DNA from: Bacteroides faecis MAJ27 | GTDB taxonomy: Bacteria > Bacteroidota > Bacteroidia > Bacteroidales > Bacteroidaceae | Reading direction: 5' to 3' | DNA: 64,000 bases | Assembly (NCBI RefSeq): GCF_900106755.1 | Contig: NZ_FNNN01000023.1 | Span: forward strand, 30,564 to 94,563 | Shown here: piece after piece, positions 7,999 to 18,600 of the stretch | Layout of the letters: each line of letters begins with the position of its first letter | Numbering within the stretch: the first letter of the stretch is position 1 | The notes under the pieces: model-generated | Database searches by the model: none | Told to the model about the DNA's origin: nothing | The model's input: only the letters and a program-made list of their open reading frames with translations | Program-made: the position numbers and the translations under genes

Positions 7999-9833
7999 AT
8001 GAAAAACATGAAAAAGATATTTTTACTGATTTCCGCCATTTTATTCATTGTTCCGGTGCAGGCGCAGCATACATTGAAGTTGATGACTTATAATATCAGA
8101 AATGCAACCGGTATGGATGGTGTCTGTAATTTCCAGCGTATTGCAAATGTGATAAATAATGCTTCTCCTGATGTAGTAGCTGTGCAGGAAGTAGATAGCG
8201 TAACTAATCGAAGCAATCAGAAATATGTATTAGGCGAGATAGCAGAACGGACGCAGATGCATGCCTGTTTTGCTCCGGCTATTGATTTTGACGGTGGTAA
8301 ATATGGAATTGGCCTATTATCAAAGAAAGCTCCGATCCATTTGCAGACGATGGCTCTGCCAGGTAGAGAAGAAGCACGGACATTGATTCTGGCAGAGTTT
8401 GAAGATTATATTTATTGTTGCACTCACTTGTCACTCACTGAAGAGGATCGGATGAAATCGTTGGATATTTTGAAGGCTTTTGCTATATCTTATAAGAAGC
8501 CTCTTTTTTTGGCGGGAGATATGAATGCCGAACCGGAATCGGATTTTATCAAAGAGTTACAGAAAGATTTTCGCATACTCTCTGATCCCAAACAACACAC
8601 TTTTCCTGCTCCCGCCCCAAAGGAGACTATTGATTACGTGGTGGCTTTTAAGCAGAATGATAAAGGATTTGCCCTCGTCTCTTCGGAAGTGGTGAATGAA
8701 CCTGTAGCGTCCGATCATCGTCCTATTGTTGTGGAACTGCGCACTGCCGAAAAGGCGGATAAGATATTCCGTACTAAACCCTATTTGCAGAATCCGGTTG
8801 GAAATGGAATGACCGTGATGTGGGAAACCACTGTTCCTGCTTATTGTTGGGTAGAATACGGGACGGATACGACTCAATTAAAGCGTGCGCGTACTATTTT
8901 GACGGACAGGTAGTTTGCAATAACAAGTTACATAAAATACGGCTGAATGATTTACAGCCCGGTCAAAAGTACTATTATCGTGTCTGTTCACAAGAAATGT
9001 TGCTTTATCAGGCATATAAGAAAGTTTTCGGAAATACTGCCCGTTCCGCTTTCAGTGAATTTACTCTGCCTGTAACCGGTACGGATTCTTTTACTGCTGT
9101 TGTGTTCAATGACCTGCATCAGCATACCCATACCTTCAGGGCTTTGTGTAAACAGATTCAGAATATCAATTATGATTTTGTCGTTTTCAACGGTGACTGT
9201 GTAGATGACCCGGCAAGTCATGATCAGGCAACTGCCTTTATTAGTGAATTGACCGAAGGAGTGCACGGAGATTGTATCCCAACTTTTTTTATGCGAGGAA
9301 ATCACGAAATCCGGAACGCTTATTCTATCAGTTTGCGTGACCATTTCGACTATGTAGGTGACAGGACTTATGGTTCTTTCAACTGGGGAGATACCCGTAT
9401 TGTCATGCTGGACTGTGGAGAAGACAAAACAGACGATCATTGGGTCTATTATGATTTGAATGATTTCACCCAGTTACGTAACGAGCAGGTCGGTTTTCTG
9501 AAGAAAGAATTGGCTGCCAAAGAATTTAAGAAAGCGAAGAAACGCATCCTTCTGCATCATATCCCCCTTTATGGCAATGATGGGAAGAATCTTTGTGCTG
9601 AACTATGGACTAAACTGCTGGTAAAAGCTCCTTTTGATATCTGTCTGAATGCTCATACTCATAAGTATGCTTATCACCCGAAAGGTGAATTAGGGAATTA
9701 TTTTCCGGTTATTATAGGTGGAGGATATAAGATGGAAAGTGCTACCGTGATGATTCTTGAGAAGAGGAAAGAAGAACTCAGAGTCAGGGTGTTGAATGCA
9801 AAGGAAGAAACTTTGCTGGATATAACGGTCTGA
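7999..9833 (+). pseudogene. Secreted endonuclease/exonuclease/phosphatase fused to metallophosphoesterase, split by a frameshift
   Basis: Two overlapping frames form one gene. The first (7999-8913) has a signal peptide, then an endonuclease/exonuclease/phosphatase domain with TYNIRNATG, VQEVDS, GDMNAEPESD and SDHRP, and ends inside a fibronectin-like domain (PYLQNPVGNGMTVMWET). The second continues that domain in another frame (DGQVVCNNKLHKIRLNDLQPGQKYYYR) into a calcineurin-like phosphoesterase with FNGDCVDD, RGNHE, HHIPLYG and NAHTH metal motifs, ending at 9833. The break is at the T run 8897-8900: one more T would join ARTIF to DGQVV. It is therefore a single two-catalytic-domain periplasmic phosphatase disrupted by a 1-base deletion or a sequencing error. 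The listed start 8820 of the second frame is not a real start. Confidence 0.8.
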
Positions 9834-9871
9834 ATAATGTATATGATAACTTGAATCATGGAATTGAATTT

Positions 9872-9915
9872 CACCCCAAAAGTTAGATATTAAACTTTTG
9901 GGGTGATTCTTTTTA
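9872..9915. terminator. Bidirectional terminator between convergent phosphatase and rusT genes
   Basis: CACCCCAAAAGTT (9872-9884) and AACTTTTGGGGTG (9893-9905) form a perfect 13-bp stem with an 8-nt loop, followed by a T-rich tail on the plus strand. Confidence 0.85.
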
Positions 9916-9955
9916 TATTGATAATACCTATAATTCCTTTTTCTCTTCTTTCATT

Positions 9956-10960
9956 TTAGTTTCCTCCTGAGATAACAATGAATGTCAGTCCCCAAATGAA
10001 TAATATAAACATAACTCCCAAAAGTCTGTTTGTGGCTTTGGAGCTACCGATAAATTCTTTCCAGATGAAAACACCCCAAAGAGCAGCAATCATCGGTGCT
10101 CCTTGTCCAAGTGCATAGGAAATGGCTGCTCCCGCTTTTCCTGCGGCAATGTAGCTTAATGCTGTACCTAATCCCCAAATGCATCCTCCGAGAATCCCTA
10201 CCATATGTGTGCTCGCTTTTCCGGTAAAATATTCCTTGTAAGTAACAGGTAAACCGACGAACGGACGTTTCATCACAAGTGTATTGAAGAGGAAGTTGCT
10301 TAGGAAGATTCCGATGGCAAAGATGAAGAATGCAGTATAAGGAGTTGCCATTCCTGCTGTTGGTGATTCAAAATTGTTCAAATCCATGGCGGCAGCGACA
10401 AACCGGTAAAAGAATGACATCAGTATACCGGCAATAGCAGCAAGAATAATTCCCTTTTTGCTATTATTGGTTCCTGCCTTTTGATTTTTACCGGCTGCAA
10501 TACCGCTACAAATGATGGCGATAACAATCAGCACGACTCCTGTGAATAGCCAGAACGGATCTCCTTTGGGAGAACTGAAATAATTAATGAATACTCCTAA
10601 TACTAATGCCAGTCCTACTCCCAATGGGAAAGCTACCGCCATTCCGGCAATGGATACAGAGGCAGAAAGGAGAATATTGGAAGCATTGAAGATAACTCCT
10701 CCGATAAGTGCACTGGCAATATATGCCGTTTCCACTTGTTGGATGTCCTCCAGAAAACCTCTTCCCGAATCTCCGAAACTTCCTAGTGTGAATACCAGAA
10801 GTAAGGCGAACAACAAGATGCCGATAGTGTAGTCCCAATAATAAAGTTCATAACGCCAATTCTTACTGGCCAGTTTTTGGGTATTTCCCCACGATCCCCA
10901 GCATATCATTGTGATAAAGCAGAAGATAATAGCTAAGGTGTAACTATTGACTATATACAT
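9956..10960 (-). CDS. rusT: Ribose transporter of the GRP/RhaT-like family
   Basis: A 334-residue inner-membrane protein with about ten transmembrane helices in the drug/metabolite-type arrangement. MICWGSWGNTQKL near the N-terminus and the ALGQGAPMIAALWGVFIWKEF segment are typical of the glucose/ribose porter (GRP)/RhaT group. It is the last gene of the rus operon, 20 nt after the nucleoside hydrolase, and corresponds by position and type to the rusT permease of B. thetaiotaomicron. It would move free ribose from periplasm to cytoplasm, where the two ribokinases act. Family assignment is from sequence, substrate from locus context. Confidence 0.85.
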   Translation of the reverse strand: MYIVNSYTLAIIFCFITMICWGSWGNTQKLASKNWRYELYYWDYTIGILLFALLLVFTLGSFGDSGRGFLEDIQQVETAYIASALIGGVIFNASNILLSASVSIAGMAVAFPLGVGLALVLGVFINYFSSPKGDPFWLFTGVVLIVIAIICSGIAAGKNQKAGTNNSKKGIILAAIAGILMSFFYRFVAAAMDLNNFESPTAGMATPYTAFFIFAIGIFLSNFLFNTLVMKRPFVGLPVTYKEYFTGKASTHMVGILGGCIWGLGTALSYIAAGKAGAAISYALGQGAPMIAALWGVFIWKEFIGSSKATNRLLGVMFILFIWGLTFIVISGGN

Positions 10961-10980
10961 AATGATCTTTTTTTAAGATT

Positions 10981-11997
10981 TCAATTCTCTTTTCCTGTCA
11001 CTTGTCTTATAAGTGCGTTGCGGGTTGCCCGAATATTTTCTTCCCCTTGAATAGTGAGATATTGGTGTTTACCGCTTTCAGAAGGAGAAAAAATACTTTG
11101 TCCGATACTGTCTATGGTGATTGTTCCCTTCTCGGATAAATTGAAATAATTATTTCCCGGTTCTATGGCTTGTAGCACGGATGTCAAATCCCATGTTTCT
11201 CTGTCATATGGCATTTCCTGAAATATTTTATATGATACGCACAGAGGATGTTTATAACTGTCGGCAAAATCATTTAATATACTTTGATGAGGATATCGAA
11301 TCTTGTTTCCTAGTTCCCATCCGCTGGCAATAATCGGAGTAGGCCATTCTTTGAAAGTAATTTGGGCTGCATTCAGATCATTAACAATGTTCCATTCAGG
11401 GAAGTTGAATTCATTATCATAGAGTCCTCCCATGACAGATAGTAATTTTACCTTTTGTGCTACCAAGGCTTTTCCATCCAGCTCGCTGTATTCATCTGCT
11501 TCCGAGATAAGCAAACGGGCTAGATTTGTTTCCGGACCTAAGGCTATAAATACCACAGAATGATCTCCTTGCTCTGCCAGCAATTTACGCAACAGTTTAT
11601 ATCCTTCCGGAATATGATCTTTTAGGCTTCTTTTTGGATGTAATATTTTATTATTGTCAATAATAGTATCCAGTGTTTGGCGGAGATAATGTCCGTCGTC
11701 TGTATTCATCCCATTATAAGCATAGCCTAAGGGTATGTCGTATTTGTCGTTGAAACGACAATAAGCGTCAATATATTCCAGTGAATAAGGATTACACTTG
11801 CTTATAGTGATACCTAGCAAATCAATTTTTTCTTTTTTCTCATAATTAAGCAGCATTTGCATAGCTAAAACATCATCGATGTCATTTCCAACATCCGTGT
11901 CGAGTATGACAGGAATTGCAGAAGTAGTCTCTTTCTGTTGTGCACAGGAGCAGAATAAAGAGACGGTTATTAGAATGATTGCTATATATTTGAACAT
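10981..11997 (-). CDS. rusNH: Secreted nucleoside hydrolase (lipoprotein)
   Basis: A 338-residue inosine/uridine-preferring nucleoside hydrolase. The Ca2+-binding motif is VILDTDVGNDIDDVLAMQML (Asp cluster ~33-42), and the later NFPEWNIVNDLNAA region carries a conserved active-site patch. A short hydrophobic leader ends at FCSCAQQ, a lipobox, so the enzyme is probably a periplasmic or surface lipoprotein, unlike the cytoplasmic E. coli Rih enzymes. It cleaves ribonucleosides into base and ribose and so feeds the locus from nucleosides. It begins 11 nt downstream of the glycoside hydrolase gene. Confidence 0.9.
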   Translation of the reverse strand: MFKYIAIILITVSLFCSCAQQKETTSAIPVILDTDVGNDIDDVLAMQMLLNYEKKEKIDLLGITISKCNPYSLEYIDAYCRFNDKYDIPLGYAYNGMNTDDGHYLRQTLDTIIDNNKILHPKRSLKDHIPEGYKLLRKLLAEQGDHSVVFIALGPETNLARLLISEADEYSELDGKALVAQKVKLLSVMGGLYDNEFNFPEWNIVNDLNAAQITFKEWPTPIIASGWELGNKIRYPHQSILNDFADSYKHPLCVSYKIFQEMPYDRETWDLTSVLQAIEPGNNYFNLSEKGTITIDSIGQSIFSPSESGKHQYLTIQGEENIRATRNALIRQVTGKEN

Positions 11998-12008
11998 ATC
12001 TTGGGTTT

Positions 12009-13628
12009 TTATAAGTTATTACCAATATTCTCAATTGTATTGCTGGTTAATGATTGTTGCGAGGAATAAGTTACTTTATAAAGTATGCCTCCTTTGGCAT
12101 GGAGAGTCTGATTCTCTAAAGTTGCAGTTCCTTCTTTGGTAAATGTGCCATTTACATCATATCTTCCGGAAATGGTTTCTCCAAATTTACCATTCTCTAG
12201 TTTGAATTGAGAGTCATTCAAACTATAAATCAGTAAATAATTGTGCATGTCTAATACGAAACCTAAAGAAGCATTATTTGTCTGGAATGTGATTTGTGCT
12301 CCAGTAGTACATATTAGTTGTTCTAATTTGTCTTTTGGCTGATTATCGTTAATATTAAATGCTGCAAAATTCTCCGGTTTTACTTTGGCAACGTCTATAT
12401 AAGCTGCCGCCAAGCCTTTTATGAGACTACGAGTAGGGGGCGTAAAATCTTTTTCTTGTAAATCCCACGTATAAATTCCGTGGTCAATTTGGTCCGGTTC
12501 GGTGGTGTTGTTGATAAAGAAGTTGCTGGTAGCCAAATCGTAAATATTATAGCCTCCTCCTAATGCGAAAGATGTCAAGATAAGACTCGGACTGTTTGTA
12601 TAACTACCTTTGTTCTCGGCAACCAGCGCATAATTTCCAGCAATTGATGCGTATGCCATGACTTCATTTTTGAGATGTTTAATATTATCTTTATAAGCAT
12701 CAACGCCAATGAAATCAATGCCTTGAAGATCGAATACATCTTTGGGGCGAGCATTAGTTGCCTCTGGAAATGGATTAATACCATCACCGTAAATTAGATT
12801 GACACGAGTTACTACTTTGTAAGAACTGTTTTTTACAGCTTTTCCTACAGTGTTTAATGCATTTGTGATCATTGTCCAGGCCTTCTCTTTGCTTAGAGGA
12901 GTCCCATCCCGATATTTTAAATCTTTTTGGTCGATTCTCCAGCGCATTAATGCATCAGGTTCATTATGGATCTGCGCTGATATAACGGGATGCTTGTCTC
13001 CATTTTGAGAATCCCAGTATCGGATGTGGTTAAATAAGGCGGTGATGGCTTTGGTTTCTCTCTCCAGTACCCATTCATCATCAAGAATCATGGTGTATTG
13101 GTAACCATAATAGTTCCAAAAATTTCCTTCATCATTCCGGCTGAACCTTTTGTTATATTCTTGAAGTACATATTGAGGTATCAGGTAGGAGAATGAATCT
13201 CCTACCATATTCGTACTGAACCAAAGTAATTCCATTTTCAAATTATACTTGTTGACGAACTGCAAGATTGAGTTTAGGATACTATAATCGTACTTGTTTT
13301 CTTTAGGCTCTACCATATTCCATGAAATTGGAATTTGCACACAATTTAGTCCCAGTTCCTGAGCTTTCTTGAAGTAGTTTTCCACTTCATTAATAGTCAT
13401 CTTGTCACAATTGAGAAGGGCATCAAGGCGTATTTGTGCACCAAGAAACGGAAAAGGTTTACCGTCAACAGAAACATATGTTTTGTTGTTCTCAGTCACT
13501 AGTTTACTTACTTCTATTTGAGAAAGTATTGGTTCGACGTATGTTTCATTATTATTGTCAGAACAAGCTGTTGCGAATAATGAAAAGAAAACCAGTGCGT
13601 AAGTTAGTATTATCATTCTTTTATACAT
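12009..13628 (-). CDS. Lipoprotein glycoside hydrolase (clan A-like TIM barrel) of the ribose locus
   Basis: A 539-residue protein with lipobox FATACSDNN (Cys ~22). From about residue 50 it reads as a GH35/42-like (beta/alpha)8 barrel: PFPFLGAQIRLDAL, VQIPISWNMVEPKENKYDY, then QIHNEPDALMRW, whose NEP glutamate is the likely acid/base, and YALVAENKGS, whose glutamate is the likely nucleophile. The C-terminal ~150 residues are beta-rich, like the DUF4978-type domain appended to such barrels. It sits between rusD and the nucleoside hydrolase and would release ribose or another pentose from a glycoside. The exact family and substrate cannot be fixed from sequence alone. Confidence 0.8.
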   Translation of the reverse strand: MYKRMIILTYALVFFSLFATACSDNNNETYVEPILSQIEVSKLVTENNKTYVSVDGKPFPFLGAQIRLDALLNCDKMTINEVENYFKKAQELGLNCVQIPISWNMVEPKENKYDYSILNSILQFVNKYNLKMELLWFSTNMVGDSFSYLIPQYVLQEYNKRFSRNDEGNFWNYYGYQYTMILDDEWVLERETKAITALFNHIRYWDSQNGDKHPVISAQIHNEPDALMRWRIDQKDLKYRDGTPLSKEKAWTMITNALNTVGKAVKNSSYKVVTRVNLIYGDGINPFPEATNARPKDVFDLQGIDFIGVDAYKDNIKHLKNEVMAYASIAGNYALVAENKGSYTNSPSLILTSFALGGGYNIYDLATSNFFINNTTEPDQIDHGIYTWDLQEKDFTPPTRSLIKGLAAAYIDVAKVKPENFAAFNINDNQPKDKLEQLICTTGAQITFQTNNASLGFVLDMHNYLLIYSLNDSQFKLENGKFGETISGRYDVNGTFTKEGTATLENQTLHAKGGILYKVTYSSQQSLTSNTIENIGNNL

Positions 13629-13661
13629 AATTGGTCTTTGTTAAATTAGTAGATTATTGGA

Positions 13662-15662
13662 TTATTGCGGGGTTCCTCCTCCTGTCATAGGCCAGCCCGG
13701 ATTCTGATAGATGGGAGAAGAATTCAAATCACCTCCGGATGAAGTAACCAGAAAATGTTCTGCTGCTATCGGATCGAGATAGTGTGCCATATTCCATTTA
13801 TAGCCGTTGTAAACAATGTTATTGGCTGTGATGTGATAAGGAGCAAGATAAGTACTGAAGCTGCGTGGTGAAACATTTTCTCCTTCTTTAAGAATGGAGT
13901 TGCCGTTAGAATCTTTATACCAGTCCCAGCCATACATTTCCTGCCATAAATTCATTCCTAGGATATGGTAGGGTTTGGTAATCATTTGGTCCATTGAACG
14001 CCATCTATGTAAGTCCATGTTACGTAAACCTTCCGCCATCAACTCACATCTTCTTTCACGGCGGATATTATAACGTGTGGCATCAATAATTTCTCCGCTG
14101 GAATATGCCCCCCAATCAGTTTCTGCTTCTTTTGACATATCTGTAAGCCTGATTGTTTTGGTATAGTCCTCATCAATGCCGGCTCTGCGACGAATCGCTT
14201 TCCAGTACTTTTCTGCATAGGAGTCGAGTGAACCATGCAATTCATAATAAGCTTCTATATAGTTGAGATAGGCTTCGGCTGTACGGAATATGATAGAACC
14301 GACAATACTTTGAGTGTTATTTGTGTATTTCCCGTCAGGGTTCAATCCTTTGCGTAAGGCATAGCCTGTATTGTATTTCTCTGTGACAGAAGAGGCGGTT
14401 ATATTGGGTCCCCATTCTTCTACTACCCCATGATCTCCTGCCGGAGTATGCAGATTTTTCTGTCCCGGCTTTTTGATGAAGATGTCTGCACGGGAATCCC
14501 TGTTTTTAGTGATGTGAATGATATTATTATCTCCCCAATAAGATGAATTTTCATCTGCCCACATCGGGGAAGCATAAATAGGTTCTCCGTTTTTAAGAAT
14601 AAAGGCGTCAATCATGCTTTTAGTAGTACCTACTCCATTGTTGCCGACACATCCGTATTGACAAACTTCATTTGCCACTCCTAATCCTGTGTTGTAACGT
14701 CTCCATAAAAGTATTTCATTGTATTTCTCCATATCAATATCGCAGAACATACTGAAATAAGGATTTTCAGGTTCCGAAGAAGTTTGTGGAAATACTCCTG
14801 TATTGACAGTTAATATATTATATTTTTCTGCTATGATTTGTGCCGCTTTAATAGCTTCATCAAAAAAGAACTCAGATTCTTTATCAATGCTTCCGGATTT
14901 AAATGAGTAATTAGCATTATAATCTTTATTTGCTCCCGGCCATCCCGGTCCATTGGGTACAAAAGCTGTTCCTTTAAAATTCTTCAGCCATGAGCCTTCG
15001 TAAAGTGCGACCCTTGACTTGAGAAGGATAGCGCAGTCTTTGCTTAGCCGGTTCTTGCCTCCGGAAGGAGCTATGTTTTGCATCATTTCTATAGCTTTGT
15101 CCAGATCAGATAAGATAAATCTGGCTACTTCATTTCGGGGGGCTCGTTTGCTGATTTCTATCAGAGCTTCACGTTCATTAGGATAAGTTTTAGTAATAAT
15201 AGGAAAGTCGCCTAATGATTTTAATCTTTCAAAATACATGAAAGCTCTGAAGAAATACATTTCTCCGATATAGTGTTTGATATTGGTCGTGTTTCCGACA
15301 ATGACATTGTCTTCATACGATGGAAGCACATTTTCAAAGAAATAATTGCATCGGTAAATATCAGCGAAATACCATGAGCCTCCTTCTTGTCCAACTTTCC
15401 AGTATCCGGGTGCATACATTACGTTAGGTTGCATACCGGCCATATTATCTGTGTTATTGTCAATTTCAAAAGTTCCATATCCATAGGTGCCATGAGTAGG
15501 TAGCACTTGATATTGGTCAGTAGCAAAAGCTGCAATATTACTTTCTGTTGTCAGATATTCATTTGGAGAAAGTTGATCAAGAGGTTCTTGGTTTAGGAAA
15601 TCATTGCAACTTGTCAAAAAGAGCACTCCGCTCAATAAGGTTGATATCGTAAGTCTTTTCAT
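13662..15662 (-). CDS. rusD: SusD-like surface nutrient-binding lipoprotein
   Basis: A 666-residue RagB/SusD family lipoprotein. The leader ends at the lipobox LFLTSCND (Cys 19), followed by FLNQEPLDQLSPNEYLTTE, a standard SusD start. It contains the helical TPR-like core (GEMYFFRAFMYFERLKSLGDFPIITK) and the C-terminal RRERRCELMAEGLRNMDLHRW signature of the family. It forms the lid over the RusC TonB-dependent channel on the cell surface and binds ribose-containing ligands. It starts 12 nt after rusC. Confidence 0.95.
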   Translation of the reverse strand: MKRLTISTLLSGVLFLTSCNDFLNQEPLDQLSPNEYLTTESNIAAFATDQYQVLPTHGTYGYGTFEIDNNTDNMAGMQPNVMYAPGYWKVGQEGGSWYFADIYRCNYFFENVLPSYEDNVIVGNTTNIKHYIGEMYFFRAFMYFERLKSLGDFPIITKTYPNEREALIEISKRAPRNEVARFILSDLDKAIEMMQNIAPSGGKNRLSKDCAILLKSRVALYEGSWLKNFKGTAFVPNGPGWPGANKDYNANYSFKSGSIDKESEFFFDEAIKAAQIIAEKYNILTVNTGVFPQTSSEPENPYFSMFCDIDMEKYNEILLWRRYNTGLGVANEVCQYGCVGNNGVGTTKSMIDAFILKNGEPIYASPMWADENSSYWGDNNIIHITKNRDSRADIFIKKPGQKNLHTPAGDHGVVEEWGPNITASSVTEKYNTGYALRKGLNPDGKYTNNTQSIVGSIIFRTAEAYLNYIEAYYELHGSLDSYAEKYWKAIRRRAGIDEDYTKTIRLTDMSKEAETDWGAYSSGEIIDATRYNIRRERRCELMAEGLRNMDLHRWRSMDQMITKPYHILGMNLWQEMYGWDWYKDSNGNSILKEGENVSPRSFSTYLAPYHITANNIVYNGYKWNMAHYLDPIAAEHFLVTSSGGDLNSSPIYQNPGWPMTGGGTPQ

Positions 15663-15674
15663 AATATCCTGTTT

Positions 15675-18600
15675 TTAGAATGTGACATTTAATCCAAAAG
15701 AGAATGTTCGGGATAGTGGGTAAACGTTTCCGTGTCCCCAACTACCGCCTTCGATTGATTCGGGATCGAAGAAATCAATAAGGCTCGTAATGGTGAACAA
15801 GTTTTCACCGGATGCGAATATCCTTAGGTTCTGCATTCCCATTTTTTGTACGATGTTGTGTGGCAAGCTATATCCTATCTGCAGATTCTTCAGACGTAGA
15901 TAAGATGCATCTTGTAAATATTTAGTTTGTGATTGCTGGTTTTTATCGGTGTTGAATAAGGGTCTTGGATAGTAGGAATTCAGATTCGTTCCCAATGGAC
16001 TGGTTTCGTCATTTCGGAAATAATCATCGTGTCCTTTTAGTGCTGTGGAAAACCAGGGCCCTTGTCTACCGTTTGCCCCCCAGAAGTAGTAACTACCCTG
16101 AAAATAATCTCTTTTCAATGTCCCTTGCCAGAACATTCTGATATCGAATCTTTTCCAATCGGCGGCTAATTCCAGTCCTACATTATATCGGGGCGTGGAG
16201 TTGCCTATTCTTTTTAAATCACCGTGATCTTGTAAGGTGCGGCTTCCGGCATCAATTTTTCCGTCTTCATTCAGATCTTTATACATAATGTCTCCGGCTT
16301 TCCAGTCTTGTCCGAGATTATTTTGTCCACCGTTGATTAATCTTCCGATGTGTTCAGCCATTTCTTGGTCAGACTGTGCAATGCCTATCGTTTCATATCC
16401 CCATATTTCACCCACGTATTTTCCGGCATAAAATCCATCTATCAGTCCGGAAGGATTTGAATAACGAGTAATCTTGGTACGACTGTCGGCAAGTGTAAAG
16501 CGGGCACTATAATTCAATCCATTATTTAACCGGTCTTTCCACATTAGTTCCAGTTCCCATCCGAATGTTTTAAGATTTGTATTATTGGAACTTGGAACGG
16601 CTGTTCCAAGGACTACAGGCAATTTCTCCGAAGGGCCGACCATATCGTCAGTTTTACGAATGTAATAATCAAAAGAGCCGGTTAGCCGATTGTTAAACAG
16701 ACCAAAGTCAACTCCGGCATTCCATGTACGGATTTTCTCCCAGGAGAGATTATAGCTGACGAGTGAAGGTGCCCAGGCAATATTGGCTAATGTTCCGTCA
16801 ATGATCCATGATCCTGTTCCTGTACCGATTGTAGAATAAGTCGGATATAAAGAAGATGTATTTTGGTTACCCAAACTACCATAAGAGGCTCTGACCTTAA
16901 ATGTGTTGACAACTTTGCTGACAGGCAGGAAGAATTTTTCTCTGGCTATGTTCCAGCCTACTGATGCGGAAGGGAAAAATCCCCAACGACTGTCACTACG
17001 AAATCGTGAGGAACCGTCATAGCGTAGATTTACTTCCAGAAGATATTTTTCCAGGTAATCATAATTCAATCTGCCGAAGAATCCGGCGGTAGCCCATCTG
17101 TTGTGTCCACCTGCTACATTCGGAGCAACTTTTTGGTTATTTGAATCCATTCCGGTAGAAGTGTTGATAGTCGGTTTTCCCGGATAAATGACTCCTAGCT
17201 TCTCAGCAGCTATATCTTTATAATTATTTTGTTCGGCTTGAAACCCGAAAAGAACTTTCATATTATGTGATTTTGCAAAGGTCTTTGCATAATCTGTATA
17301 GAGATTTACATTAAAATAATCGCTGGCATAAGTGCCTTCATGTACTTGGGAATCGTTATTCCATGTATTGCCCTTAGTCTTTCCGTCAACACCTGTCTGA
17401 TGAACAGTTAAGTAATCCCAGTGTGAATATTGTGTGTTGTATCGATAGCTTAAATCTCCAATCAGTCGCCACCCTTTGATAGGTTCTACCGTTATATTCA
17501 GTTGTTGGTAGAGCCAAGTGTTTCGTTCTTGTTTTTCACCTCCGTTTTGCATTTGGAGCACATGGTCGTCATATAGTATACCATTCGGGTCATAAAGCGG
17601 TTTGGTAGGCCAACATTGGCGTCCGATTTCGGCAAAAAAACTTTCATTAAGATGTGTTGGCTGTACATAGTCACTTCTGATAAAGCGGGTATTGAATCCG
17701 ACTGATACTATTTTTGATAATTGTGCGTTGATTTTCGCAGATGCAGTATATCTGTTTGAGTATTCATCCCCAATTCTGAGCTCTCCATCCTGACCTAAAT
17801 AGTTCGCTGATAAATAGTATTGTATTTTGTCTGTCCCGCCAGTAACGCTGATATTGTGCTCGTGTGCAAAGACATTGTCTTTGAAAAAATAGTCATAATA
17901 ATCAATATTATCATTTCCTTGTGAATATCCGTCTGCCCATAACGAAGGATTATTGGGTACGGGGATGGTAGAATCGGTAATTTTGCCGGCCATATAATCT
18001 TTGATGCGGTTTATCCTTTCTTCCGAGACCCAATTGTAAGGTCCCCATCCGGAATTGGCGGCTGCATCATTATAGTATAAGGAGAACGTGTAAGAGTCTA
18101 ATGAAGAAGGCATATTGATAGGGCTACTTACACGGAAGCTGTTGTTGTAGTTAACTTGCGCTTTACCGGCCTTTCCCTTCTTGGTCGTTACTAAGATTAC
18201 TCCGAATGGTGCTCTGGAACCATAAATAGAAGAAGCTGCCGCATCCTTCAGAACTGAAATAGATTCTATATCCTGCGGATTAATGGAATAAATATCTCCT
18301 TCCATACCATCTATCAAGACTAGGGCGCTTCCTGTAGAACCTTCTCCGATAGTTCCGACTCCACGTACATTGATGGATTGTTTCTGATTGAGACCTCCTC
18401 CCTGATTGCTATAAATATTCAAACCGGGAACCTGTCCTTGTAATGCCTGGACTGCATTGGATACAGGGATTGCTTCGAAGGCTTTCGAGTCAATGACTCC
18501 GACAGAACCGGTTAAATTAATCTTCTTTTGGGTACCATAACCTACAACGACCACTTCATCCAATAAATTGTCGTCAACTTCCAGTGTTACGTTTATCATT

